64,000 bases of DNA from Melastoma dodecandrum (lineage: Eukaryota; Streptophyta; Magnoliopsida; Myrtales; Melastomataceae), in contig JARUPY010000288.1 of assembly GCA_029817715.1 (NCBI GenBank), positions 744,001-808,000 of the forward strand, written 5' to 3'. The notes under the pieces are model-generated. The model ran no database searches. It had not been told where the DNA came from and saw only the letters and a program-made list of their open reading frames with translations. Of this stretch, positions 39,628-51,019 are shown piece by piece (position 1 is the stretch's first letter; each line of letters opens with the position of its first letter). The position numbers and the translations under genes were made by a program.

Positions 39628-40250
39628 GGCGACGCATTCCGAAAAGGCTAAATCTGCCGCGAGATTCGTCGTGGTTTGTCGTTTCCTCGGCTGTCTCGTT
39701 GTAACTAGGGTCGCAAATTGAGGCTCGCATCGAAAAATATCGAATTACATCTTAACGGGGCCAGGTCTGTGTTTGTAATCATTCCACCGCGGAGGGTAAT
39801 AATAGTCGTTTCTAAAACAATTAGCCAAGGAGTTTTATTAAAACGAAAAATAAGGTTGATCGTGATCTACTGTAACATGTGAAGAACAAAATCGACTACA
39901 GAATCTGAAGCTTGTGTTACCCAGAATTGAAGAACAGGAAGAGGAAGAGGAAGGAAGAAGACAGGAGGTGAAGAAGAAGAAGAGGAGGAGGGAGACAGCT
40001 AACAGAAACACGTAGGGAAAAACCTCCGTAACTTCCATAATAAATATCTGTCAATACAGAGCAGCCTCTTTATAACAATTTTCACAAACGGAATGCAGTC
40101 TCTAATTACTAAATTCTCCTATGTTCTGCTTCAATTCTTCAAGACTGTGATGCTCGTATGTGTTTGTGGTCCTGGGCTCGGCTTTAGGACATCCCTGGGC
40201 TGCTGCTGATATTTGTGGGGCGTGGGACTGTTTCTGGGCTCAGTCCAACA
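39628..40250 (-). repeat. LTR plus leader, proximal copy of the rearranged copia element
   Basis: 39878-40250 is the 5' LTR on the minus strand (TGTTGGACTGAGCCC ... CTTCACA, 373 bp). 39628-39877 is the shared leader block. Only a few substitutions and small indels separate it from the 37337-37951 copy. With that copy it flanks the RT/RNase H remnant. Confidence 0.78.
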
Positions 40251-40471
40251 ACATGAAAACCTACCTATTTGTACTTTGTGTTTGTTTGCATCGTCGGTAT
40301 AAAGTCAAGAACGGCATCGCATAATTTCTTTTCACTTTTCTCAAGGAGCTCCAATTAATAACGCCATTAACTTCTTTCTAGAGAAAATAATTAGGATTAA
40401 GGGCTTATTTATCGTCACTTATTATGACGATGGGAGTTTGTATTTTTCTTAATAAACAAACCACTGTAAGC

Positions 40472-40560
40472 CATGACGACCTTTTCGATGCCCAGCCGAG
40501 TTTGTATTTATAGTCATCGGTCAATGCGGCCGATGACGACCTTTTCGATGCCTAGCCGCC
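40472..40560. repeat. Two copies of a 27-bp motif, 60 bp apart
   Basis: ATGACGACCTTTTCGATGCC followed by (C/T)AGCCG occurs at about 40473-40498 and 40533-40558, about 65-150 bp upstream of the TATA box of the DUF26 gene. It may be a promoter duplication. Confidence 0.6.
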
Positions 40561-40624
40561 TGCTCTTAGGTCCGGTTCGTATTCGTAGGCGCGGTATGAA
40601 CTAAATCCATTTCATGAGCGCGAG

Positions 40625-40632
40625 TATAAATA
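40625..40632 (+). promoter_or_regulatory. TATA box of the DUF26 gene
   Basis: TATAAATA lies 79 bp upstream of the ATG at 40711, in a suitable position for a short 5' leader. Confidence 0.6.
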
Positions 40633-40710
40633 GGTTTGCTCGAGATGAAGGGTTTCACACAGTAAAAAAGAAAAGGAGCGAAGCGAGATTTGTTTCCGAG
40701 AGCAGCAGTA

Positions 40711-41148
40711 ATGGCTGTATGCCAGAAGAATGCCGTCGTTCGTCTGATAGCGGTTGTGTCCCTTTGCCTCCTCGTAGGGGTGCGAACCGAGCCAGACATC
40801 AGACCTGTCAGCTACAACTGCTTCGGCCAACTAGATCCTCTAGGCCCGGATCAAACGGCCGTTCAGGTAGTCCTCGATAGGTTGATAGATAATACGGCAG
40901 ACAGACAATACAATTACTACACCTCGTCCAGGAGAGGAGGGAATAGGTGCTTCGGACACGCACTTTGCAACTACAGGATCCCGCATGAGGATTGTATCAC
41001 CTGCCTGATCACCGCCGAGATGATACTGAAGCACACTTGCAGATTCCCGGGGTCTGCCTGGTTAGTCCTCATGGACTGCGGTCTCAGGTGGCAGTTTCAA
41101 CCGGTTCGAGGACGACAGTTGAAGTACTGCATTCGATTCCGCAGCTAA
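40711..41148 (+). CDS. Secreted DUF26 (ginkbilobin-2-type) cysteine-rich protein
   Basis: Intron-less, 145 residues. The N-terminus has a signal peptide (hydrophobic VVRLIAVVSLCLLVGV, cleavage likely near residue 27), so the product is apoplastic. One DUF26/stress-antifungal domain follows, with the diagnostic C-x8-C-x2-C (CNYRIPHEDCITC). Further cysteines are at YNC, RCF, HTCRF, MDCG and KYC. Ginkbilobin-2 itself binds mannose and is antifungal, but whether this copy does so is inference. Single-domain secreted members differ from cysteine-rich receptor kinases and plasmodesmata proteins, which have two domains. It is isolated between retrotransposon debris and the BBX gene. Start: ATG at 40711; an upstream non-ATG extension in frame is not supported. 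Confidence 0.83.
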   Translation: MAVCQKNAVVRLIAVVSLCLLVGVRTEPDIRPVSYNCFGQLDPLGPDQTAVQVVLDRLIDNTADRQYNYYTSSRRGGNRCFGHALCNYRIPHEDCITCLITAEMILKHTCRFPGSAWLVLMDCGLRWQFQPVRGRQLKYCIRFRS

Positions 41149-42373
41149 CAGTTCCCCCAGTGCCCGGTCCACGCTCTCGTCCCTCTCTATATGAATTCTC
41201 ATAATAAAAAAAGGGTGCGCGCACTCATCTCGGGCATCGGAACGTTGTTTGGGACTAGCATCTTCCAACATTTAATGGGTTGCTTTGTTCTACCCTGTCT
41301 GCATTACGTGAAATATCTCCAAGAAAATTACTTCGATGAATAACGAAACCTAGTTTCCTGCATCCTCTTTCCCGTAAGGAGCGACGAAGATCGAGGAAGT
41401 GGGCGGATCGATAGCCCGGAACTACGTCTCGATGGTCCCTTCATGGTTGGAAAGTGAAAATAAAGATAAAAATTTACCAACTCAACCTATATGATCCTAG
41501 CTAATAGCCAAAATATCAATTTATTTGACTCGATTTTGAGCCACAAGCTTTTGTTTTCATGATCATGATCTGTTAAGTGGGTTAAAAGTCAAAGTTGGGC
41601 TGTAGGTGCTGATTAAGAATGCATAAAATCGACGAAGACTGATGATGAATCTATTCTAAAGACTATTGCTATGGAGTAAGATGGAAGATGAGGTGAATGA
41701 AAAAGAACGAGACGCGTGTCAAATTATATTAAGGCTTTTGACTTTTGCGGAAGGAAATTCATAACTAAAACCAATTAAAAATAAAAATGTGTGATAAAAT
41801 CGTAAAATTCGAGCTTACTATATTTTGCCAAGCTACTAAATTATCCGTGGAGTGACAAATGGGCCGAGTTTACTAGTAAACCTTACAAAGACTAACCGGA
41901 AACTAAAGTAGTAATTTGCAAATTTTTTTGCCAAAGTTTTTGAAATTAATTATAATATCGTTACGAAGTAGTTGTCTTGGCGACTTTGAACTGCTCATGG
42001 AGATTGATCTTCATCCATCGAACTCCTTGGTTGTGGTTATATTTTTGTAATGATCATGGACAGCATAGGCTGATAAGTTTAGTTGGTCGATTGGCACCAG
42101 TAAAAGTATTACAGAAATCTCCTCTTCTTGTTGTCCATCCTTTTCTTTAATCACACCCTCCCCTGCCATGTTTGCGCTTTCTACTGATAATCTACACATC
42201 TCGTTATGGCGCAACTTCCACCATGGATTGCTTCTTTCTCTCATCATGCGGATTGCAGGTTTTAAGACCATGTTGAAGGTTTTATAAGAGTTAGTACAGA
42301 AGTGTAATGCACATCCGACTCTAGAGATTCAGAAGGCCGAAAGTAAGCAGTAGAAAGCATATGTTCTTCCCCA
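41149..42373. other. Intergenic region, no gene seen
   Basis: About 1.2 kb between the DUF26 gene and the BBX 3' end, A+T rich from 41450 to 41960. Short frames near 42011-42271 have no recognisable content; part may be BBX 3' UTR. Confidence 0.45.
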
Positions 42374-43660
42374 CTACCCAAGATCTGGGACAGTGAAGAA
42401 CTCGTCGACATCCTGGAGGAATGCAGTCTTTTGCTTCTTGTAAGGCATGTTGGGGACGAACCCTGTCCTTTGCTTCTTGAGCATCATGCTGGGCTTAGCC
42501 ATCCGAGAGGAAATCCCAATGGCAGGTGGGGAAGTCGGTCGCTGCGGGACCTCAGCTGCTGCTCCTCCAGAAGAAACTTCTTCATGGGGGAAAAGGCTCA
42601 TGTCATCGAACCAGTCCAGTTCCCCGAGTCCAAAATCCAGCTGCTCCTGACGATGCATGAGGAAAATGTCAATGTTGTAACAGGTTGCAGTATGTTCGAA
42701 GCGGTTTAATCCAAAATTAACAAAAGACTAACCTTCTCGGTGTACCCGAAATCCGGCAATTGCAACAAATCATCAGCACCCCATGGGGAAGAAAAGCTAG
42801 AAAGTTGCTGCTGCGGCAGCGGCTGTTGCTGTTGAGACCATCTGGTTGATGTTTGGGGTGGTGAGCTTCGGCTTGGGGGCTCATCATCCTTTTCGGCTGT
42901 AGGAGCTGGATTAGAAACCTGTGCGACCTTAATCCCCGTAGCCAGGAAGCGGCGGTGGTTGGTGGCTAGGCTATTTCCTGAATGGATGGGTTCGTCGCAG
43001 TCCTTGCAGAAGAGTGCCCGGTCCTCCACACAGAAAATGAAAGCTGGCTTTTCCTGTCAGACAACAAACAAGCATATCGGATTTCAGTAACTGCTATTGT
43101 CAATCTACACAAGCACACAGCGAGATACTTAAACATCACAACCTAATTCCGGGCCAGGCGATTACACGAAATTGAAAGAAAACTTCGCCAAATTAGGTAC
43201 GCCAATCTCCGATTAAGCGCATTAATTCTGTCGGATCTGACTACTATACATACATGTCACAGGATTCAAAATCAGCAACCTCACCAGTGATCAAATCACT
43301 GACCTTGTCCATGACCTTAAATCCACTAATCTGTACCTTGAAACCCATGAAGGCCGTCATCCAAAATCGAAAACCCACCTCCACAACTTTCCTCTAGACC
43401 AAACCCAGGAGACATCCCAACGAAATGAACAAGCACATGGCCCAGAACAACAACAGAAACATCGTCACAGAACAGACCTGGCAGATGTCACAGATGGGGA
43501 GGCTGGAAGGGTTAGGGTGGAGGAGGAGCCTCTGGTGCTTGCTGGCCAGCTTGTTAGCAGCGTGAACCTCAACATCACACTTGGTACACAGGGCAGCCTC
43601 ATCTGCACAGCATATGACAGTTGCAGGACACCTCTCGCACACATCACACTGTATCTTCAT
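42374..43660 (-). CDS. BBX24/25: Double B-box zinc-finger transcription cofactor, BBX24/25 (STO/STH) type
   Basis: Nuclear regulator of light signalling. In Arabidopsis BBX24 and BBX25 interact with COP1 and HY5 and repress HY5 output. Exons 43660-43478, 43053-42733 and 42646-42374 give 258 residues. B-box 1 is at about residues 1-47 (CDVCERCPATVICCADEAAL), and B-box 2 starts at residue 57 (CDICQ) and continues in exon 2 (FIFCVEDRALFCKDCDEPIH). The intron inside the second box is the family's usual position. A Gln/Pro/Ser-rich middle is followed by LGELDWFDDM and the C-terminal VPDLG, both typical of BBX24/25. There is no CCT domain, also as expected. Intact. Confidence 0.93.
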
Positions 43661-44383
43661 CTCCCCCCTTGGTCACCTCCTCCTCCGACTTCTTCTATGG
43701 ATTGGATGAAGGAAGAAACCCAGGACAACAAAGGCGGATAGAGACTAGACAGGCGACCACCATCTTGCTTTTATGGGATGATGTAATAACAACAATGATA
43801 ATAATATGAAAAAGAAAAGCATGTGGTTGAGAGAAGCCTGGGTAGGTGCATTACTTATTACATACAACGAGATAAGCTTCTGGGGAAAATCAAAACCCCC
43901 CAAAAAAAAAAAAACAAAAAAAAAAAGCAGAAGAAGATTGGGTTGAGATCTAAAACAAGACACGAGAGTTCCGGCAAGGCGATTCTGGTGGGGTCCACGC
44001 GGGATTCAAACATGTGGTTGTCCTTGAATCCCATTAAGTCAATGAAACTTGAAGTCAGACTTTCCCCCACTACCAACCAAAAAACTCCATGAAACAAGCA
44101 TTGGGAAGACAAATACAGACAAGAGTAAGCCGTCTGAAAAAGATTTACAAGATCAGTTCTGGTGGAATGAACATCCTTTTGGTTTAGTTAGTGTATTCGT
44201 TATTCGTGAAATAATGTTCCCTAAGTTTTATAATAAGTAAAATTCGAGAGTAGGAACTTTAAAAACAATGACTTCAAACTTGATTAACCCGGTATTCTGG
44301 GGATGTTCATACCCATTCACAAGATTGAAGTATATGTATCGGGCGGAGACGTTCTTGAGCAGAAGACATCCTTGCAGTTTCTT

Positions 44384-47300
44384 CTATCTCCCGACCGCAT
44401 ATTCTTCTTCTTCTTCAACAATGTCGTTGTTGTGGTCAGCATGGTTGGTTTCATTGCTTGACAATCTGGCCAAAGCCCCTGTCAAGTGGGACAGAACCTC
44501 AGACATCTGAGGCCGATCCTTTGCAGTAATAGATACGCATTCCACGGCAAGGTATGCCATGTCTACAATCGAGGCCATCTCGATTTCTGTAGGCCTGGGC
44601 ATGTTTGGATCCAGTGCAGCATCAAAGTCCCCTCTGGTGATCAGCGGAACCGTGAGGTCCGTTATGTGACATTTGTCTCCAGCTTCATCCCAATCCAGTG
44701 GATTGCGCCCGGTTAACAGTTCAAGCAACACGATCCCGAAACCATACACGTCACTTGCGGATGACAGTTGACGACCAAAATAGTGGTCAGGATCAATATA
44801 TCCAAGGGTGCCTACCAAGTGTGACGAATCCTCCAACTCGTCATCCCCGAGACAACTAAGTTTAGCTAGCCCGAAGTCTGATACTCTTGCTGTCCAATCA
44901 AAGTCCAGCAATATGTTGGAGGCCTTGACATCACGATGGATTATTGGAAAGTCGGCACCGTTATGCAAGTAATGAATTCCTCTAGCAGCATCCGTGGCCA
45001 CTCGAATGCGTGCCATCCAGGACATGATCTCGGGGCTTCTTTTGAAGTGTAGTTGGTAAGAGAGAGAGCTGTTCATCATGTATTCCAACACTAGTGCACT
45101 CTCATTGGTTGTCTCCATGAAGCCAAGCAGCCTGACGATATTCTTGTGATGGACACAACTGAGGATGCTGACCTCACTAGTAAACGCACGATCCTTGAAC
45201 CTTTCTCCAGGTCTCATTGCAGCTCTTTTTATAGCCACTTGCCGTCCATCGTCTAGTACTCCGTAGTGCACACTTCCAAAGCTACCTAGGCCGATTCTGC
45301 TATGATCGGAGAAATTTTTGGTTGCCTTGAGGAGTTCCATGGCAGAAAATATCTTGACTCCCTGCAGTACATACAATTCCCACATCAGCAAAAGATCCTA
45401 TAACAATGCGAAATAAGTCAGGCAAATTTTTATCACAGGTAAATGTACCGTGAACGGAGAAGCTGCACCCCTCGCTTCTGAGGTACTTCCATGAGTAATT
45501 TCCTCCAGTGTGCATACCTCCTGTTTGTATCTCCACAGCTTGCGTCTTCTATAGACACAGAAGCAGAAAATCTTGCCTAGCATATCGGAAACAGCTTCAA
45601 TGCTCACACGTTTAAAAGCCGAGAAGACTTTCAGTCTTTTGCCAAGTAGCATCTTGACAGAAATAGGGCATGGGCATTGACAAGCCCAGGCTGTCCGACG
45701 TTGGTTTTCCAGGATGGCAGAATACTCGACAGTATCCAAGGTTGTGTTGGGAATGGTAACAACCCCTGGACGGGGAATTTCCGAAGGTCCTGAGGATTCA
45801 TTCCCATGCACGTCAAGCCATCTTAAGTCATTTGAGAGATATTCGGGACATCCAGAGATGTGCACATCTCGAATCATGACAAGGCGGAGTCTTTTCATTT
45901 GCCCGATGGCTCTACTGCTCATACAGACCATCTCTGGCTCTACCATGTCTAGCTTTATGCCTTCCACCAAGTTTGTTCCCTAATATTATGATAATATCAA
46001 CACAATAATAATGAGTTACGGTTAGAAAATCATAATACCTGTCACCAAAAAATGGCAGCAGATCTTGTAACAGGAAATAGATAAAAACATTAAATAAAAA
46101 GGGGTACTGTGATTTACCGAATTCTCCTGAAGGACCTGCAAAACATCTTCAGGATGCCACAGCCTGCTGCGTCTACCTGGATTCGCAGGCGATTCTTGAT
46201 GTACAATTTCCCTTCCTGCTTCTTGAAGCAAGTCGTGCATCCATATCTTGTTCAACTCAATCCGTATGAGAGACTTCTGAACAAGAATCTCCAGCCCGCT
46301 ATCCGGGTAAAAGTTGCACCGGTCCAACAACTTGATCACATAATTTTTATCCTCTCCATTGAAGAAACATGCAATATCGAGAAAGATTGCACGCTCATGA
46401 GCTTCTAACCCCTGGAAACAGACCTGGATTATCAAATCCATATTTCCTGATACAGATGCTTTCAACCTATCTGACGTCTGTTTCCATTCAACCACACTCT
46501 TACTGCAAAGAAATGATCCCAGAATGATCAGAGAAAGTGGGAGGCCCATCGCATGAGTTACAAAGAATGATGAGAGGAATTTGTAATCAGGGGTGGGATG
46601 AGGCTTCTTGAATGCATTCCTACTAAAAAGCTCAAGGGAATCATCATGGTTCAGTTGGTTGATCTTGTATACATCAGCAACACCTACATCAGCCAATACT
46701 TCGGCAGACCTACTTGTGATTATGATCCTGCTGCCTAAACCGAGCCAGTTTCTTTTACCTAACAAATCATTCACTTGGTTCGAGCGATCCACATCATCGA
46801 GGACCAGCAAAACTCTTTTACCATCTAGCTTAACCCTCATCATGCTCACACCTGTCTGAATATATCCAACTTTTAACTTTGAATCTCCCAGAATATCATG
46901 GAGGAGAGACTCCTGCAACTTCACAACTCCATGTTGCCTAGCAACTTCTCGAACATTAGCCAGAAAGCTACTACCATCGTATTCGTCTGCGATTCGATTG
47001 TACACAGCTTTAGCAACTGTAGTCTTACCGATGCCGCCAACCCCACAGATCCCGAGCAGGTGGGCGTCCTCTGGCATATCACCCATGCGAATACGCGACA
47101 TTACAGTCTCCACATGGGGATCAAGCCCGACTGGATGCTTGGCGACATCAAAATATGGTCTTCTCAACTTGCTAGAAACTTCTTCGACAATCCTCTGAAT
47201 GAGTTCTGATTCAACTCTGGTCAAATTAAACACCATCAAGATATTTCATGAAGGGCATGATCTACACAAGAAATCGCGACATTTCACAGTTACCCGTCAC

Positions 47301-47793
47301 CGAGATTCCAGCCGGAGAGATTAGCAGTCTGGGTCAATGCATCCCTCCATCTACGGACCTTTGCCGGATCTTCCTTGCGGTCTTCCTCGTGTACCCTCAT
47401 CGCATCCCCGAAAATGCCAGTCTGGTGCCGGACCTCCCCAGGCTCGATGTGAAGGAAGACTGGCCGAACTAACTGGCCCCTTTTCTCCCTACACTCCATA
47501 ATAGCCACAAGTTCATCGAGGCACCACGACGAGGATGTGTAGTTGGGGGAGAAGACAACGACGGCCATCCTCGAGGTCTCGATAGCCTTGCGGAGGGAAG
47601 GGGAGATGATCTCGCCGCGCTCTAGCTGGTAGTCAACGAAGGCAGCGACGGAGGCGACACGAAAGGCATGGTGTAGGTGGCTGACGAAGCCCGCACGCGT
47701 GTCGGTGCCCCTGAAGCTGACGAACACGTCGTGCTCCCTGTGGTCGCGGCCACCCCAGCGATGGGCGGGGCCGTCGATGGGAATCCCCGACAT
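44384..47793 (-). CDS. TIR / NB-ARC / protein-kinase fusion (TIR-NBS immune receptor with C-terminal CCR-type kinase)
   Basis: Exons 47793-47294, 47216-46118, 45979-45449 and 45361-44384 join in phase to 1035 residues. TIR at about residues 21-160 has DVFVSFRGTDTR and the catalytic-type SSWCLDEL. NB-ARC at about 190-533 has P-loop GVGGIGKTT (225-233), kinase-2 LLVLDDVD, GLPL and an MHD (about 493). Exon 3 opens like a normal TNL (VEGIKLD, then one LRR-like unit ending SNDLRWLDVHG) but then leaves LRR sequence for a novel segment with FCFCVYRRRKLWRYK. Exon 4 is a complete kinase: GLGSFGSV, Lys755, HRDVKASN, DFG (872-874), GYIDPDHY. It resembles CRINKLY4-related receptor kinases. No membrane span, so it is probably cytosolic. 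TIR-NB-LRR proteins sense pathogens and make NAD-derived signals; the kinase could be an integrated decoy or an output domain (inference). Confidence 0.88.
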
Positions 47794-48277
47794 GCTCCGT
47801 CGATGGAGAAGGTGGAATCGGGAACTATCATATGTCGAGGAATAGGAAGGGATGGGGAGAGAGAGAAGGAGAAGGAGAAAAACCAACGGAGTAAGTCAAC
47901 GCTGCGTGAGTCAAAGCGGCGGCGTTGCGGCGAACGTGGGAAAGACCGAAATCAAAATACGGACAAGGTCAAGGGTTTCATATTTATGTCTATCAGTTGA
48001 ACAGTGCCGAGACGGCTGCTTTCATCCTCCATCTCGTCGTTACTGTCCAAAAGCTTGGATCTTTCTTCTAATTCCTCTCGTTTTAAGGTTGGGTGGGTGT
48101 AGAGAGTTCGGCGGCGAGGCAGACTTATCTCGAACTTAGTAGCAATGAAAGAAACAACAGTAGTAGTAATGGTCATAAAACAAGACAGTGAGTTTTTCAT
48201 CCTATACCTTCTTCATTTGCCCTACCCTTGTAGGATTTTTATGTACACAACACCATGTAAGGACTAGAGCCTTCCGA
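47794..48277 (-). promoter_or_regulatory. Short spacer between the DUF936 gene and the TIR-kinase fusion gene
   Basis: Only 484 bp separate the DUF936 stop from the fusion-gene ATG on the same strand. It must hold the DUF936 3' UTR and the fusion-gene promoter. The leader just upstream of the ATG is a CT-rich stretch (47820-47880) that reads as a hydrophobic peptide in frame but has no ATG. No clear TATA box was found. Confidence 0.45.
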
Positions 48278-50796
48278 CTACCGACGTGTCTTCTTCGGAT
48301 CAGTAGTCAGAGGAATGTGAGGCGAGGATTGTGGGCAGCTCCCAAGGGCTGCCGCTGCGGATTCAACATGCGTGAGGAGATAGTCGTATATCTTCTTCCT
48401 CAACCTGTCGATCACCTCATTTGAGACACAGGGTGTTTCACCATGGTTCTCGTCGTCATCGCCATCCGAGAAGATCTCATCCAACCAGGAGTTAACGTTC
48501 TTAAGCTGACTCAGCATCCCGGCGATCTGACTGTTACCAGAGAGCACCGAGCTGCCTGAGTCGACGTCCAGGAATCTCTCCACGAACCCCAGGAACCAAT
48601 CCCGGGACTCTTGCCAAAGCATTTCTGCCATGTCCACCATCTCATTGAGGCCATTACCTCTTTCCCACTCGGATGGTGGTTGTTGGGGTTGAGTCACAAC
48701 AACTGTCTTTTGGCGGGCTCCCGGCACAGCCACCTTTGGGATGGTAGTTGGCCTTGCCTTCAACTGGAGCTGTCTAGTAGTGTTTTTCATTCCATTGCCA
48801 AGAACCACAACTTGTTGGTTCCCAGAAGCGACTTTCCGCGTTTGTGCCGGCATTGTTGATACCAGATCAGCCAAACGGGATTCTTTGCGGAAAATGCTAA
48901 AGGGTGACAAATCAGTGGACAACGCTGCTTGCACCCACATAGCTGCGAGTTTCCGCTTCTCTGCCGTGGTCTTCAAGGCTTCTTCGGACTGATTCTCATC
49001 CGACACAGGAGATGGTGAGCCGGCTGTTGACATCTTAGCCAAAGCATTGGCGATATTACGAACGCCGTTCAAGAAAGCATGGAGATTCAAGAATTGCTCT
49101 ACAGCAGGCAGGGGATTGTCTTCATTTGCCGTTGTTGCCAGTTCCGAGTATAAGCTGCCGGGAGAAAGACTTCGTCAGAGTGCATCGGGACATCATGAAA
49201 GACACCTTTGCATGATGAAAGTATACTACCTTAAGCACCGAAGCAAGCTCTCAGCTACTGACGCCTCTTGCATAGCTTCAATAGCAGCTACTTGTGCGGA
49301 ATCTCGGAGCTTCATAACCTCCTGTTAAACCAAATGACGAGAAATCGCCATCAGAATGGTTAAGTTCGTTCTGACACAACATTACTGTCCGCACAGAAGA
49401 TCCACCTATCTTGAAGGGAAGACTCGGCTCACCTTGCCAATCTTTGCGAGAGGAGGCGGGAGCAAAGCCCATGAAACACTCGTATCAGTCAAGTTCCCGC
49501 TATTCAAAGAAACCTTCACGAAGCTTTCCGGTAACCCGTTATTGACTTCAGAGGACGATTTCCTCCCTATTGATCTCGGCTTAGCAGATTTTCCGTGCTC
49601 CTCTGTTTTTCCGTTCCCGATGACTTTCTTGGCCGATGTTTGCACATTGCTGTCCTCTTTCAGCAGTCTTGAAGATACCTGCTTACTTTCCTCTGGGTAT
49701 GATGATTTATCACTCGATATGGTTCTCCGGGGAACCTGAGAATAGTTCTATTAGCAGAAAAAGTTTGTCAGAATTGCTGAATGATAAGAATGATACAAAA
49801 GATGCAGCAGAAATGCGAGCTACCCGAAATGAAACTTACAGAACTGCTTCGAGATTCAGGCTTCGTATCCTGCTGAGTGGGCTTCAATCTCGACTGTTCT
49901 TTGCTCTTCATTTCCATGCTGCCACCCTCCCAGCTCTTTCTCAAAGCCTTGGCTCCAAATTCTATTCCCTGAACCAAATCCTTGATCGAAGACTTCTTCC
50001 CAGTAGGACTGGCAGCTCTACGAACCAAACTCGCCTTCTCTCCAGACCCCAGCTTCCCGGCAGCCTTCTTCAACCCCTTTATCTCAGCCTGTTTCTTCAC
50101 CCCATTCGCAAATTTCTCAAAAGAGTTCGGCAACGAGTAACAGCTCGTTGGCGAGGAAGGGATGGACCGTGAATTCATCGATTTCATCCGGGACAAAGAT
50201 TCCTTCCTAACATCAACACAGATAGTAGTCCTCGACATCAGCGACTTCGACCGACTAAAGCTAGCCTGCACCTTCCTATTAGGCTGCTCATTCTTCAATC
50301 CACCGATCGACCTAAGAGGCGACGCCTTGCCCTTCTCAGAACACACACTCCTAACAATACCCCCAGCCTTCGATTCCCCGCCCCTTTTCGCCTTAGAAGT
50401 AGACGAGTTACTACTCTGGAATCCCAGAGAATGAGTAGCAACAATATCCTCAGGGGTACCGAGACAAGGGTGCCGCCCCGGAACAGGCCTAACCCCTTTC
50501 AATATCGGCACGGGGGAAGCATGTTCGAGCCTGTCGACATGGATGAACTGACCCAACTGGATCTTATCGCTCAGGATCAGATCGTCGTGTTCCCCGGGGA
50601 GGGACACGTACGTCGCGTGGGAGGAATCGGACACCTTGAGGTAGAACCCCTGGTTAGGGAACAATTCGCCACCGGCCAAAGCCGGCACGATGCTCACGAC
50701 CTGCAGGAGGGACGACCGGTGCTCACCGGCGACCTTGACATCGGTGTCCATGTGCTGTAAGAGCTTGAGGAGAACACCCGGCACGAGATTGGCCAT
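48278..50796 (-). CDS. DUF936 family protein
   Basis: Plant-specific family of unknown biochemical function. Exons 50796-49840, 49735-49433, 49321-49230 and 49154-48278 give 742 residues, all in phase. The N-terminal 120 residues are the conserved DUF936 core ([68 protein letters not shown]). The middle is a long Ser/Lys/Arg-rich, probably disordered region. The C-terminal third has a conserved helical part ([21 protein letters not shown]) and an end region with [13 protein letters not shown]. Many members are annotated as microtubule- or nucleus-related only by inference, so I assign no role. Start: the first true ATG fits the family N-terminus exactly. Confidence 0.9.
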
Positions 50797-51019
50797 CTCG
50801 CGGAGAGAATCCAAACCCTAAAACTGGACCCGGAAAACTAAAAAACCAGCAGATTCCCCTCCACACCTCCCTCCCACCAACTGGGTTTGACGGAACCAAA
50901 CCAAAGCACAAAACTTTAGGCAGGGGATCAAAAGGAATCACAATTTGGAGGGTGACCCAGTTGGTGAAATCCCCTGTTCCTTTTCCAGGAAGATCAACCA
51001 ATCTTGGTGGGGACTGAAA

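Noticed and set aside
47794..47886. In-frame hydrophobic extension upstream of the TIR domain that looks like a signal peptide
   Set aside because: It begins with TTG, not ATG, and is the translation of a CT-rich leader. The ATG at 47793 gives a normal TIR protein start.
50797..50814. Six-residue N-terminal extension of the DUF936 protein
   Set aside because: It would need a TTG start. The ATG at 50796 gives the conserved family N-terminus.
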